From Aphrophora alni (Eukaryota > Arthropoda > Insecta > Hemiptera > Aphrophoridae): a DNA stretch of 64,000 nucleotides. Positions 1 to 11,997 of this stretch are shown one piece after another. The stretch is from assembly GCA_963513935.1 (NCBI GenBank), contig OY740774.1, positions 86,514,890 to 86,578,889 on the forward strand, written 5' to 3'. Positions within the stretch are counted from its first letter, which is position 1, and each line of letters begins with the position of its first letter. Position numbers and translations under genes: made by a program. The notes beneath the pieces were generated by a model. The model did no database searches, was not told where the DNA came from, and worked only from the letters and a program-made list of their open reading frames with translations.

Positions 1-190
1 TTTTTTGCACCATTTATTTTACTAAATAAATACAATACATCTCCTAAGCTACAAAACAATTACTTCTATTGTCGGCTGTTGAACTCCCTCAGTTTTCTTT
101 ATTTGATGAAATATTACGTAATTTTTTTGTATAATATTTTTTCGAATGTTAAATTTAAAAGTGCAGGTTTTTCTGAATCACCCTGTATGA
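1..190. repeat. Possible transposon end with CACCCTGTAT
   Basis: AT-rich sequence ending at 178-188 in TCACCCTGTAT. Very similar ends occur at 18954-18965 and 26338-26348. This phrase is often met at ends of dispersed insect elements, so I read the segment as the tail of one. The word ATACATCTCCT near position 36 recurs near 17430. No coding potential is seen, and the family is not identified. Confidence 0.3.
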
Positions 191-846
191 TGAACTATCT
201 TATAACAATTGTTCATTATGTTTTCCACTTTTCTTACTAAACCTATCAACATTTGCATAAATTCTCCTCCTTGCAAACCATACAAGACAAGCTTTATTTC
301 AAATGCTTTAAATTTTGTATGAAATTTTCCGATAAAAGGTTGTATATTATTTAACAGTGGTAATATTTTTCTTTGGTGTACATTATAAAGGAAAGTAATA
401 TTTTACTTTAGGAAAGAGTGCTATTTCCTCTTGGGGGAAACCTAACCTAAAGTAATGGCTTAGTTAGGGTGCGTTTCTTTGAAAAGACAAGATATATTGC
501 ACTTTTAGTTTCTTGCACACGTTGCGGCAGGTTTGGACAAAGTAAATTCCGATTGTAGGTGTAAGTCTATCGATGTATTTGTTTATCTGGGTGGGGGGAT
601 TTATGTTTTTGAATTTTTGAAGTAATTGAACAATATTTTAATTAGGTTATATAATATACAGGTTTAAATTTCTTTAATTTCAGAATTGGTGGTGCCAATT
701 TTTAATCTGTGTAAAATATTTTTTAAAATTACATAAGGCTAATAAATTTAGACAAATATAATTCTTTGTTAGAGTTGGTGTGTCACTAAACTTAGGTTAA
801 TTTCTTAACTCTCAACCAGATAGATTTTTTTTCCATATTGTCTGAA
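191..846. other. No gene seen
   Basis: AT-rich DNA without a coding stretch. The only structure noted is a small AACCTAACCT word near 440 flanked by short inverted AAAGTAA words. Confidence 0.5.
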
Positions 847-1065
847 AGTTAAAAACCTCTCGTATATCATCGCCGTATAAAAAAAGGAAGACAAGAACAT
901 AAAATAAAGACCCCCCCCCCACAGCTCTCGAATACTTTAAAACTTCCGGGTCAGGAAAGGAGTCAGGAATACTCTGAGGCCTATAGGAAAGGAGTCAGAA
1001 GACTACGTGAAAAATATAGTACAGGATTGGCACAAAGGTACACAGTATATTGAGCCCCTGAGGGT
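847..1065 (-). repeat. SINE-like repeat, family A, diverged copy
   Basis: On the plus strand this copy reads, in order: a word like CGAAAAACTTCGGTCATCAT, an A-rich stretch, AACATAAAATAAAGACC, a CTCGAATACT block, the GGTCAGGAAAGG block, and finally TGAGCCCCTGAGGG. The same order of blocks is found in about ten other copies in the window. The region is badly decayed, with the AGTCAGGAATACT part partly duplicated. A run of ten C at 911-920 sits where other copies have AGACCCC. The head is inferred to face the minus strand from the B-box-bearing copy at 46.7 kb. Confidence 0.5.
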
Positions 1066-1759
1066 ACCAAGTAGAAATGAGTTGAGTATCTTGTCATAGG
1101 GTATTTAAGGAGGTCGAGAAGATTAATCAACTGGCAAAGATAGGGTACCAGCTTTTACTCATGATCCATGCAAAATAAGCAAAACTATAGCAAGACCTGT
1201 TTTGAGATTGTGGGGTAATATAGTGACTTTTACTCAAGAGGAAACATCAACCCAATCAAAAACACTATGGAATGCACCCTCATTGAGTAGCTTCCTAACT
1301 TAGAACTTTCAATCCTCCAAGGAACGAAGAACAATAACACATTCCATCAGATTTTACTCTATCAAACACCATTTTCTTCACCTCCCCCCTCACGACTCCT
1401 CTTCAGTACAGTTGCAACTTCTTGCTTTCAGTTTGCATTTACGTCATCATTGACCGTCCATCCTGTGCCTGCCTCGCCGCGCCGTTCAACTCCCAGCCTG
1501 CCTTGACACTTCATTTTCCAACTTTCAAATCACTTCCACTTTGTTTTTTTAGTATTTTATTTAATCATAATTAAATTTAATTAAAACCTAGATTTTAAAT
1601 TACATCTGAGCGTAATGAAACTTACAGATTTTTTTTTTTATAGTTATTTTATGACAGAATATTGTTTTTAATAACTTAGTTTGTTTTACTTTAAAAGATA
1701 ACTCCTACCTTTCTTTATGATGAGAGGAGGGAACTTTTTTTTAATCACGCGTTTTGTCT
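1066..1759. other. No gene seen; GC-rich pocket
   Basis: No coding stretch. The part 1380-1510 is pyrimidine-rich and clearly richer in GC than its surroundings, including GCCTCGCCGCGCCG. It could be an old transposon remnant, but I recognise nothing in it. Confidence 0.4.
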
Positions 1760-1996
1760 TGTTTAAAGGCGAAAAACTTCGGTCATCATAAAAAAAAAAG
1801 AAGAGAAAATGGCCTAAAATAGACCCCTACGCCTCGAATTCTAGCGTCAGGATAGGAAAAGAACAATATTTGCTCAAGAGAGACCTGGTAGGAAAGATGA
1901 CTAACTCGAGACTAAATGAAGAATGGTATGATCCAGCTAGGATCCCTCGTAATTGCCACATTCGTACTCACCATTAGTGAGCCCATGAGAGTTGTA
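1760..1996 (-). repeat. SINE-like repeat, family A, well preserved
   Basis: One of the best copies of the family. On the plus strand the block order is TTTAAAGGCGAAAAACTTC, GGTCATCAT, A-rich spacer with GAAGAGAA, CCTCGAATTCTAGCGTCAGG, GGAAAAGAACAATA, CAAGAGAGACCTGGTAGG, AAAGATGA, a divergent stretch, CCAGCTAGGATCCCTCG, ATTCGTACTCACC, and GTGAGCCCATGAGAG. Comparable copies sit at 6.5, 16.4, 23.8, 27.5, 31.5, 40.7, 46.2, 46.7 and 57.4 kb. No open reading frame is present. Length near 230 bp and dispersal on both strands fit a SINE; the tRNA origin rests on the copy at 46.7 kb. Confidence 0.65.
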
Positions 1997-3002
1997 CATT
2001 CCATCACTTTGTAACATGAATGTTTAAGAAAACAACATATTTTAATCTAATTTGTTCCACAGTGATTTTCCGTTGTTAATTAACAACCATAAATAAAGTT
2101 TTTACGGCAACAAAAATAAGGCATTTTCTACTAAATAATTATAAACGTATCCCTAATATATTTTATTCCTAAATAAATCCTCCATGAATCTATATCAATG
2201 AATCAGTGTGTACATATGTCAGTTCAAAGAGTAATTCAAAAGATAATATGGATCAATAATTAATAAATTCATCGGTTATTTTCAGACAACTTTAACATTT
2301 AAAGAGTTTATTTATTTTTAATAAAAGATCACTCGATCATCAGATGAATTAAACAATAATCAGAATCTAACTAATATAAGGACATCCATGTTTTGTAATT
2401 AATGCCACTTTAAGAACGTAATTGGCGTATGTGTATAAAGTGATATAATATCTTTCCTGTTACATATAACAAAGACTTACGAAATACTATATTAAAATTT
2501 ATTTGAAATGAAAAGAAGTGTTATCCAAAAGAAAAGTTATCCTTTGATGATAATATGTACAAAAGGTTGGCTCATTTATATTTCTATTTGGGTCAAAATT
2601 GTCATCTAGTTTGAAAACACATGCAATATCTAATTTGAACACTCAGACTTTTGGTTTGTGTAAAGATGTTGTACATTTTCAAAATAGTATACTTTATATA
2701 ACTATTTTGGAATCTCTATTTTTAATTTTTACTTTTTCGGTCTGCGATGTATATTGCTTTGGGGTAGTTTTTATTTACCTTTCATTTAACAAGTTAATAT
2801 CTACAGAAGCATATTTCTTATCAAACATTACGATAAAATTGGTGGAGGTCTTTATATATATTAGGTGTTAGTAAATTAAACAAGTTTCGCCATCCCTTAC
2901 TTCAACCTTTCCCTTCATCAACTCTTTCAAAACAAACTACCTGTAATCATTTTCACTTCAGCTAGTTTTATTAAATACACTTATACGGAGTTCGGTTCAA
3001 AA
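1997..3002. other. No gene seen
   Basis: AT-rich. A 90-codon open stretch at 2599-2871 has the low-complexity hydrophobic composition expected by chance in AT-rich DNA, with no recognisable motif. Confidence 0.5.
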
Positions 3003-4130
3003 ACCTTTACAATGGGTAATAGAACCAAATTCTAAATTGCTGAGATGGCGATTGAAGCTGGAAGAATTTGACTACAATCGGAACGCAGACGCATTGTCTA
3101 AAATCCAAATTAATATCCCCGAGAATACATCACCAAATGACCAAGAGAAAATTGATTTGATGAAAACAGTCAAAGCAGCTTTATTTTCCAGAATTAGGCG
3201 ACAAATTAAGACTCATTACAGTTTTTGATAATTAATTTTATGAATCAATCATAGTTAATGTAGATGAAAATGAAGAAACAGACCAGACATTCCGCTCGAA
3301 CTATGAAGGTAATACACAGGTAGAATTTCAAATCTCAGAGGAACCAGTCATATTCGGATGAAACCAAATGATACTTTCATAGGTTAAAACATCAAGCTAA
3401 AAGAGTAATAATAAAACAATTATTTGAAATAACAAGGATGAGATTGGTAGTAGAAAGTTCAGAGAATAAATTCAACCAAGATGTAACTAATTTGGTTAAG
3501 GAATACATAGTACCTAATAATAAGTATAATTTATATTAAAGATGATTTTTTGAAAAAAAATTGCTGTTCTTGTATCACGTAATTTTATAAATTCACAATT
3601 GTTTTTCGTTAAGAATAATGTAAAATTATTATATATATTCCACCATTGAAGAAGTTCAAGAAATTATTGGTAATTATCATGTAAGTAAAACAAATCATAA
3701 AGGTATCATAGAAACCTATAATCAGATAAAACGTAAATATTATAGTACTAATACTAGAAGTAGCGTACAAGACTTTATCAATAATTGCGATGTATGTTTG
3801 AAAAATAAATATGAAAGTGTTCCGTTGAAAATGGATTTATCTGTTACGCCTACAGCATTTAGACTGATGAAAATGCTGTCTTCTGCAGATTTACAGAATT
3901 GCGACTCAACAAGCAGCAGAGACAAGTGACCGCATAATCGATCACTTTACTAGTTATGGAATTCCAGAGGTCATCAATTCAGATAACGATAGAATGTAAA
4001 ATAACCGAGCTATTAAAGAGCTAATGGATTTGCGTAAAATAAAGTTTCATTATGTAAGCACTCAACACCCAAAATATAACGGATTATGTGAGGGAGTTCA
4101 TTTCACTTTAATTGAACACATTTGACTTTT
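3003..4130 (+). pseudogene. Ty3/gypsy retrotransposon pol relic (RNase H end and integrase)
   Basis: The first 226 bases read in one frame as the end of a Ty3/gypsy RNase H: PLQWVIEP, then LLRWRLKLEEFDY, then NADALSKI. The spacer that normally separates DY from NADALS is shortened. After stops and frameshifts, an integrase part starts near 3642 (EEVQEIIGNYH). It keeps the zinc-binding pattern: HVSKTNH, then CDVC about 38 residues later. Downstream, in another frame, come IIDHFTSYGIPEVINSDN with one DDE aspartate and the C-terminal STQHPKYNGL...EG block with the glutamate region. The segment with the first catalytic aspartate appears deleted. There are at least two frameshifts and several stops, so it is dead. 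No LTRs, gag or primer site were found. Class assignment is firm; the clade is not. Confidence 0.88.
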
Positions 4131-4466
4131 CAATAACCAACCAGAGTTTAAAATGAAAATAATTCGAGGAAAATGAATTATGCTGTTATAATGCTGTAGT
4201 AACTACTTAATTATCACTAGAACTTGCTTTTATTATATAACTTAGCTTTAGTTAATAAAAATAACATCAATATAACATAAAACATTTATTATTCACACAA
4301 CATTTAAATTCATAACACGTTTTAATACAGTTTAGTAACAGAATAAAACAATACATTATTAATATACTGAAATGTTACAGAGTGATCGAAACTGCATCTT
4401 TACTTATGTCATTAATCAATTTATAACTACATATTTACCTGTTGTTTTTACCAGGCGTGTTCCTAG
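4131..4466. other. No gene seen
   Basis: AT-rich sequence just downstream of the gypsy relic. It may be the element's own decayed tail, but no LTR can be recognised. Confidence 0.4.
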
Positions 4467-4619
4467 CGGCGGTAGCGCAGGAAACTTGCACTGAACGCTA
4501 CCGCCGTCGTCCGGGACCTTCCACTACTGAAAAAAAAAATTAATCAGATATACTGTAATCCAAATAAACATTACGGGTCTACTAATAAAAAAGATAGAAT
4601 AATAATGGAATTTGTATAT
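4467..4619. repeat. Direct repeat copy 1 with 11-bp GC-rich hairpin
   Basis: About 150 bp that return at 4755-4906. The 5' end holds a hairpin: CGGCGGTAGCG at 4467-4477 and its exact complement CGCTACCGCCG at 4496-4506, with an 18-nt loop. The remainder includes ATTACGGGTCTACTAATAA, shared by both copies. The GC-rich stem stands out in AT-rich DNA. The element type is unknown; Helitron-like or MITE remnants are possible. Confidence 0.7.
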
Positions 4620-4754
4620 AATGAATTTGAATTAAAAAATAATTTCAATTATTAAACTATTTAATTATAATTATTGAACTAAGTAAATTAAGAATAATAG
4701 GGATTATCTGTAATAATAACTTCCTAGAGCATCCATAGCAGTGGAGTAACTAAT

Positions 4755-4906
4755 GCGGTAGCGCAGGAAACTTGCACTGAACGCAACCGCCGTCGTTTGG
4801 GACCCTCCACTTACTGGGGGAAAAAATTAATGAGATATACTATAATCCAATTAAACATTACGGGTCTACTAATAAAAAAGATAGAATAATAATGGAATTT
4901 GTATAT
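4755..4906. repeat. Direct repeat copy 2 with imperfect hairpin
   Basis: Second copy, offset by 286-287 bp from the first, with a few substitutions and small indels. Its hairpin has one mismatch (CGCAACCGC instead of CGCTACCGC). Both copies end at TTTGTATAT. Confidence 0.7.
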
Positions 4907-6529
4907 GCGATTCCACGATATCTACGATGTGCGTTGAAATGACGATGTGCGCTGTGTTCTGAAACAAACAAAAACAACAGAAAAGTTAATTTTTGTTGGA
5001 ATGAAAGGTATGTGTGTCATTTAAAATTTCATACATAAATAAAGATGCAGTTTATAAGTGGAGTAAAGTCTACAATTTGGAAGCTTTTAAATACAATAAA
5101 ATTAATTGTTAATTTTTTTTTTCTAAACTAAATGACATAAAAGGTTTTATCGACTTGAAATATTACATTTGTTTATTTTTAAAACCATCTTTGATGTTTT
5201 ATTAAAATAGCAAATTTTGGATCATGATCACTCTGATAACTTCATCATTAACTTTATTTTATATTTGGATAACTTCATCAATTTATTTTAATGTAATAAT
5301 TTGAACGGTGCCCTAATCACAGACACACACACGCACGCGAGTGAACACTACGTCGAAAATCAATTAGGCCTAAAGTCTTCATGGTTCATTCTGTTCTTCA
5401 AATATAGGATGAATACGGTAAGTAGGTAATTCCTTTGAATTCAGATGAACTTCGAGTCCCAAAAAAGCTTCTCTGGACAACTTTCTTCCATGTGTTTCAT
5501 TCAATTATACTTTATTATTCCGTACAAAATCTGTTTTACAATGTAATACTGTATTTCCAAAGTTTCTTTCATTAAAATATTGTATCATTTCTGCTGTTTC
5601 AAGATTGTATTTTAAATTCAGTATTGAATGTTTTTTGTCGTCCATTCTATGTTGGACTGGTTTTGAAAAGTAGCTCGTTGCATCAAATCCTTGATGTCGT
5701 AAAGTTCCAAAATAGTTAGGTTAAAAGTATGCAATATTTTGGGCTAAGATATGTTTCTTCAGTGTATATCGCGCATTCAGCAACTAGTTACTGATATCAC
5801 ATAAAATACCTGATTTACAGTGTAATAATATGTTTTTAAAGTTACTTTTACCGAGAGATGAAATAAAGTGTGGTGTTTAATTTGCAAATATATTAATTAA
5901 TTATTATTGTTTCTATGGTTTCATTTTCAAACCGAAAGTATTGTTGCAAAATAACCCATATCTTGGGTGCATTCTAAAATATAAAAATCTAAACAATCAA
6001 TTTTATCATAATTGTCACAATCGATTTATACCAAATGTCCTCACTTTAAGCAGTCTGACTATGAGTTACTATCCTCTTTCTATCTTTGAGACTTTCGAGT
6101 TAAACTAATATAACATAATTATTTGTGGAATATATCATAATCTTTTCTAATGATTTTGATCAAATTTAGTGAAAAAGATGTTTAATGAAAATTCTGTTTT
6201 TGGAGTAATTTGTAAACACCAAAAATTAACTCCCCCCCATCTATACATATCATGGTTAAAACAAAATTTTATTTCAAAGGATAAAATTGTTTTTAACGTG
6301 CATGAATTCCATTAAAATTTTAATTTATTTTTTTTTTTTAGTTTTTGTGTACTGTTATTTTAATTCATATAGTTTTTAAATTTGTAATAACAAACAGAGA
6401 TTTCTATTGTATTGAACATTTTGTTATTTAGTTGATTATTGTGGTAAAAATTACATACAAATAGATGGAAACATATTTTAAAATTCGTTTGAAAGGTAAA
6501 GAACTACATAATATTAATGTATTTATACC
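4907..6529. other. No gene seen
   Basis: AT-rich with short homopolymers and a small CA-rich patch near 5320-5345. One copy of the palindromic octamer TAGGCCTA lies at about 5365. No coding stretch or clear repeat family. Confidence 0.5.
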
Positions 6530-6785
6530 CTTAGAGGCTCACTTATAGTGAGTACGGGCGTGCAAATCCCCAGGGACCCTTGCTGGGTCTACACCTTTTC
6601 TCATGTAGTCTTGTCTTAGATCCCTCTCTTTCATCTTCTCAATCTGGCCTCTTTTACCAACTATTGTTCTTTTCCAACCTGACGCTATTAGAGGGCTAGA
6701 CATGTTATGTTCTTTGTTTTCTTTTTATTTAGACGTCGATGATAATCGAGTGGTTTTTTCCGTTCATCTAAAAAGAAAAAAAAAT
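6530..6785 (+). repeat. SINE-like repeat, family A
   Basis: A copy opposite in orientation to the one at 1.76 kb and well preserved. It reads, in order, GAGGCTCACTTATAGTGAG, TACGGGCGTGCAAATCCCC, AGGGACCCTTGCTGGG, CTCATGTAGTCTTGTCT, TAGATCCCTCTCTTTCATC, TTTTACCAACTATTGTTC, AACCTGACGCTATTAGAGG, and the A/T-rich tail with GTTATGTTCTTTG. The CTCTTTCATC block aligns with the sequence just after the B-box-like word in the 46.7 kb copy. Confidence 0.65.
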
Positions 6786-9700
6786 ATCATCATAAATTTA
6801 CTTGTTGATTTTTAAGCAAATTAAAAAGAAATTTGACCTACATAGAGTACTGTATATAATGCATTTTTATAAATTATGTTTAATCTTCCACTTCACTATT
6901 CAGTATGCATAGCAGATTTAATTACAATTACTTCTCATATAACTCCGCTACTCATAGTTGGTTTAACCTAATTCTTAGCACTTCTCTTGAAGATAAAATT
7001 GGAAGCAGTCGTTTAAAAATTTAATAATAAATTGTCACTGTCCTGTAGGTAGATTTAATTAATTTATCCCTCCTTCTGTTCCATCGCGATTCTGTAGAAT
7101 CGGTGGACTCATTACCACTACCGGGTGATTTTAAAAAACTCCCCACCCTAACTAATTATGTTTTAAATCGAAAAAAAAGTTTCCAAATAATGGTTACTTT
7201 GAATCTGTTTAGCCATATTGGAAATTTAAAATACATTCGTACAAAACTCTAAACCCTCAACTCCAAAATTTTAATGGGTACCTATGGCTTGTAATATATC
7301 ACATTGGAGGGCGGGGAAATATATGAGTTGTGGGGAGTCATAAAATAAAAATCGGTCTATGCGTTCCTTCGCTACGTTTAAAAATATAATTTTACATTTT
7401 TTCGAAAAATTACATTAAACTCATGTTGGAAATACTGAAAAATCAAAATTGGTTTGTAAATAGTACCAGAAAAAGTAGAAAGTTGTACAACATCGAAAAC
7501 CATTCTTTTCATTCCTTATCAACCTCCAAATCTAAATTTTGTTTTCAGTACCTATGGCTTTTTACTTTACGAAATTATAGTGCAGAACAAACAATGAGTT
7601 TTGGTGGTAAAAAATTTTAAATCAGTCTATGAGTTCATCAAAAATGATTTGAAATGTAATATTGGTAGAACTGAACAAAAACTACGTAAAAACAAAACAA
7701 ACAATTTTAATGATTAACCAGTTCGTTATTAACTTAATAAAGAAAAAAAATTAGTAAAAGGGGTATTATCTTAACAAATATCACAAGAGATGTTCAAAAA
7801 TAGTCTTTTTCGAAATCACATCAGACTTTTTGACCTACAATCAAAGAGTTTAATGTAATGTTTAAAGTGATTAAAACGATTTTTAAACACACATTATCTC
7901 CCCCTCCCCTCAGTCTGCGATACAGACCTAAATCCTTTCATCCTAATTAAATCAAGTAATCATTGTAAAAAAGTACAAAATCAAAAATAAATTAGTACAA
8001 CAGCCCGTTATGGGCTTAATCCAGCTAGAAGGCATTTAATCGTGTGATGTGTGGTTAGCACATGGAGTTCCTGTCACCGAGATTTATTTAAAATAATTTT
8101 AAAATTTTAGAAAGTAAACAAAAATCATTATTAAATTAAGTGCAATTTAATTCTGAATTTTTCTACTTTCATTTTCATTTTGAGTAGCACAAATTCTATC
8201 ATTATCCCTGCAGTTCTAGTTTTAGTGCCAAACGATGTTGATGGCTTACAAGTATACGCTTTATATTAGCTTTTCCTGTTCATTAGACTTACACAATTTT
8301 TGTTTAGGATCATTGCTGTTTATAAAGTTATTTACAAAATTTACAAAATAACAAAAAAAATTAACGTCAATCAAACATAAGAAAGTTGCTAATGCACATA
8401 TTATGTAGTTTTTTCAAATTTAATTCAACACTTAGATTTTGCAGAAAAAAAATTAAGTCATATAATGGGAACTCAAAATTCCTGACTACTAAATTAGTGT
8501 ATTATTAATAACTCGCACAAGACATATTTCCCAATATTTTTTAAAGGTTAAACAAATAAATATCAATATGAACGCTATATGTAGTCGTAGAAGTCTTCAA
8601 ATAAGTCAAAAAATTTCGCTAAACAGAAACTGTAGCCCAAATAATTGCGTCAATTGCTAAGTAAATAAATTGTAAAATATGAAAATTAACCTTTAATCTT
8701 CTTACCACCTCTCACTCTACTATATCTCTCCAAGATCAACACGCATGGGCAAAGGATGTAGTGTTATGACATCATGCCTCCTCTGCATGTAGGCCTAACT
8801 ATTGTTTATTGTACATCTCTATGTAGGTATCATATTCAAGGTTAAATTAAATGAGTACCACCAGATAAAATATAATTTATCCTTAGCAATTTATTATTCT
8901 AATCGTCTGTAATTTATTGTAATATTTCTCATCATTTCATTTTCACGGTGATAAAACATTTACTAAAATATATTCGATACATGAAAGCAAGGTCATTTAA
9001 CTCGTCGTTAGTTTGATTTTGTGTTTGTTACTCAGTTCTGGCCAATCGTTGCCACCAATTTTTATATAATTTTCGAATATGATTCTCTGCAACTAGTCTG
9101 AACAATGTGTGTACAACCTTATTTTATGCTATTTTCCGTTTTAAGTAGTTGTTTTTAAACTGTTACTGCACAGTTTCAAGGAATGGACAAAACGGTCTCT
9201 TCTAGGAATACAGGGTGCGCTATTAAGTAATAAATATAATGGAGTAATTCAGTTGTAATCTAATAAAATTTTCTGTGTTTTCTGAAACCTTACAATAGGA
9301 CATTTTCACCTGAAATAAAAAAATTAAAAAATCTTCTCACTTACTGTTGTTTTGATGTTTTCATTAATATGAAAAGAAAACCTTAACCCGCTATCATACA
9401 GTTACAAAAATGTAAAAGTAATATAACTTCCATGTATCTTCTGCATGTGAATCAATGTATCAGAGTAACATATAAAAAGTATTCGGATCATTAATTCCTC
9501 CATCGTATTGGGTCAACCCAAGGCGTGCCTGTGATGAGGACAACGGTATGTTTTTTAAGACAAAATAGTCCTGGATGTAAAGACATTTATAAGAACGGCA
9601 TATTACTCACAGTTTGTGATTTTTTTTTCCGTTCTATCTTATTAGGCCTATTTCTTTTAATATAAACAGAATTTTTCTTGGTTACAAAAATAATAAATAA

Positions 9701-10806
9701 ATTGTTAGATAAATAACAGTTATATCCTTTTCTTTCCTTTCATTATATATAAAACTTATGTAATTTTGTGTGTGAATACGTAAATGAATTAGTAAAATAT
9801 AAACGTTAGTCGGATAGTTTACACTCCCAACAAATTGGGTCACCGGCCACCAACGCCCACCAATAGTTTAGTAAAAATTTGTTTTCCAATTAAGACAGTC
9901 AGTATTCCAGAGTAATATATACATCTATGGGTACAGCATATTATTTACTATCACTGTGAGCCGATGAATGGTAACATAAATGATGTTACTTTTGTTATTT
10001 CTTCCTGTGAGATGTTTTGTTCGAGTGTGCGGTAGGTGGGATTATTTATTGTTACTAGTTTGTCATATTAAAAGCTAGGCAGTAGTTTTATTGGGCTTAG
10101 AAAGACGATATATTAAACTTAAATATCTAAGAAACGAAATCTGCTATTGATAGAACCACTATCATGTGATTGTATATAGTTTTAAAAACTCAAAAATAAG
10201 CCAACTTTGCAATGATTCCTTTAAAAAAGACAAAAATTTTTTTTCAATATATTTTCATCAATTTGATTTTAAATCGTGCATTTTATTCAAAATGTCGATG
10301 CTATTACCATATATTCTTAGTATAGGGGAATAATTCCACGTATTCTTCCAGGTCGTAATGGAACGGGAAGAGAGATAAATTAATTAAAAATACGTACAGC
10401 ACATGGATTATTTAATTATTTTATATTCAAACGACTACTTCAAGTTATAACTTCAAGAGTAGTACGGAGTATTGGATTTTAATAAACTTAGGGTAGTGGC
10501 GTTATCTGAGAAATTTAATAATCATAATTAATTTTGTTATACATAATGGGTAGATTAGTGGGCAGATTGGTGGAAGGACTTAAAATCAAGTTCTGTTAAA
10601 CGGTGCCGCATAAAGGAAGATTATATAAATGACAGTTTAATTCTTTAGTCCTCATAGTTTATACGGAGGGTAGGTACCTATCCTTTTTAAGTGATTTATT
10701 TCACGTTACATGTTGGGTACGGAATGCACAGAGACCAGGAATCTTCCATCAAATTTCCGGCAGAATATGAAGTGAAGATAAAACTTTAGTCGTTCATTGG
10801 TGGTTC
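6786..10806. other. No gene seen; scattered decayed repeats
   Basis: Four kilobases of AT-rich DNA without a credible gene. A 65-codon stretch at 7423-7620 looks like chance. The phrase AAAATCGGTCTATGCGTT at about 7350 belongs to a set also seen near 18.8 and 28.0 kb. A TACAGGGTG word at about 9209 resembles transposon ends. TAGGCCTA occurs near 8790 and 9643. Confidence 0.45.
10011..10036 (+). repeat. Terminal-motif copy (TTGTTCAAGTGTACAGTAG family)
   Basis: TTTTGTTCGAGTGTGCGGTAG matches the word that ends the foldback at 45.0-46.0 kb and recurs at 28.7, 44.8 and 63.1 kb. Downstream, TATTGTTACT at about 10048 parallels AGTGTTACTTC that follows the word at 45.08 kb. Probably a decayed end of the same element family. 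Confidence 0.4.
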
Positions 10807-11437
10807 GTGACCATTCTAGACATTGAAGAAAAATATTTTAAAATAGCTAAAATTAGTATCACATGTCCACGGTCAGCCCGTCATAGATTCGCGCATCCGG
10901 GAGAGTGTGTTGAGTTTAGGTATTGGTTTGGTAGAAGTGCTGCTGATAGTGGATATTCCCCGTCCTCTCACTATCCTTGTGATTCGGAGTGTGAAGTACC
11001 GAAATGCTCCAGGTGCGCCGAGTCTCCTAGTAATTTTAACTACTTGTAAAAACTCAATGGCTATATGTCCTTTTACAAAACCCGTGACATTTATCAACCG
11101 TCACCTGCTCAGACATAGTGCAGAAAAACTGTGTTTGGTACATAGGATTTCCTTCATAAATATTTTGACATTAATATGGCCTTGTACACTATTCCATCTC
11201 TACTGGTGTTTTGAGATAATGCACCTGTTGATGACCTCCTTACCCCTAGCGCATAGCGACCCCTATCGTTCATATCCAATAAACATTATTCTGCAGCAGC
11301 TTCTTTGTTCTTCTCCCTTAAATCCGGGAACCCAGTTTTGTTACTCCGTTACTTTTGGATACCAAAACAAGTTTAGTGTTTATAATTGTACTAACGAGTG
11401 TTTTAATAGCAGCCTGACTGTCTGTGTTTTACTGTAG
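10807..11437. other. Small patch open on both strands, not identified
   Basis: Three overlapping open stretches occur here: plus 10807-11049 (80 residues), plus 10907-11437 (176 residues) and minus 10873-11097 (74 residues). The minus reading begins MINVTGFVKGHIAIEF and has a basic segment near its middle. The patch is richer in GC than its surroundings. I recognise no domain in any frame, and none is clearly favoured by composition. It could be an internal exon, a decayed transposon ORF or chance. Confidence 0.25.
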
Positions 11438-11880
11438 TCACACCTCAGATTCTCTGTAAACAGAGTTGATGTCAACGAATCAGCCCGAAATACGCTGGTA
11501 TACAGTCTCATGGAGATTGTGAACGTTAACCTAGGTGTCACCTGGTAGGAGGTTAAGTTGTTTGGAGTCGAATCTCCTCAGAATCTCCCAAGTTATGATA
11601 TAGTTTATGGTTAATGGAAACTTACTGAGGGGACTAGGTCTGTATAATAGACTAAAATCCCCAGTGACAGGGATTATCCCAACCCCTTAATTTAATCTTA
11701 ATATTAAATAACGGTGCAAAACATTGCACTAACTTTCTCAAACTCCATCCACACAAAACATTTACCCAAAATATTGGTATTTTATCTTATTATTGTTTGA
11801 TAATTTTTAGGTAGGAGGTTACTGCCATTATAACTGAGGATTTATTTAATTTTTTGTCGCTATTATGACTTTACTACTAC

Positions 11881-11909
11881 CAATGACTACATAAATAATG
11901 TAGTCATTG
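11881..11909. repeat. Perfect 12-bp hairpin
   Basis: CAATGACTACAT at 11881-11892 pairs exactly with ATGTAGTCATTG at 11898-11909 across a 5-nt loop. It lies 62 bp before another strong hairpin. No function can be assigned. Confidence 0.7.
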
Positions 11910-11970
11910 CTCCTACCCACGGAAATAAGGGAAGGAAAAATAATTAGAATATGTTTTAACTTTTTTTTAA

Positions 11971-11997
11971 ATGTAGGATGATCCTGACATCCTACAT
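11971..11997. repeat. TAGGATG hairpin, isolated copy
   Basis: ATGTAGGATG at 11971-11980 pairs perfectly with CATCCTACAT at 11988-11997 over a 7-nt loop. The stem is the same as in the repeat family at 50-61 kb, but the loop differs and the family's downstream blocks are not seen. GACATCCTACAG recurs at about 12216. This may be a solo fragment of the family. Confidence 0.55.

Noticed and set aside
2599..2871. Possible 90-residue membrane protein
   Set aside because: Hydrophobic runs are what random AT-rich frames encode; no supporting feature.
3003..4130. Endogenous retrovirus with an envelope gene
   Set aside because: Only RNase H end and integrase of a Ty3/gypsy pol are seen; no envelope-like reading or LTR is present.
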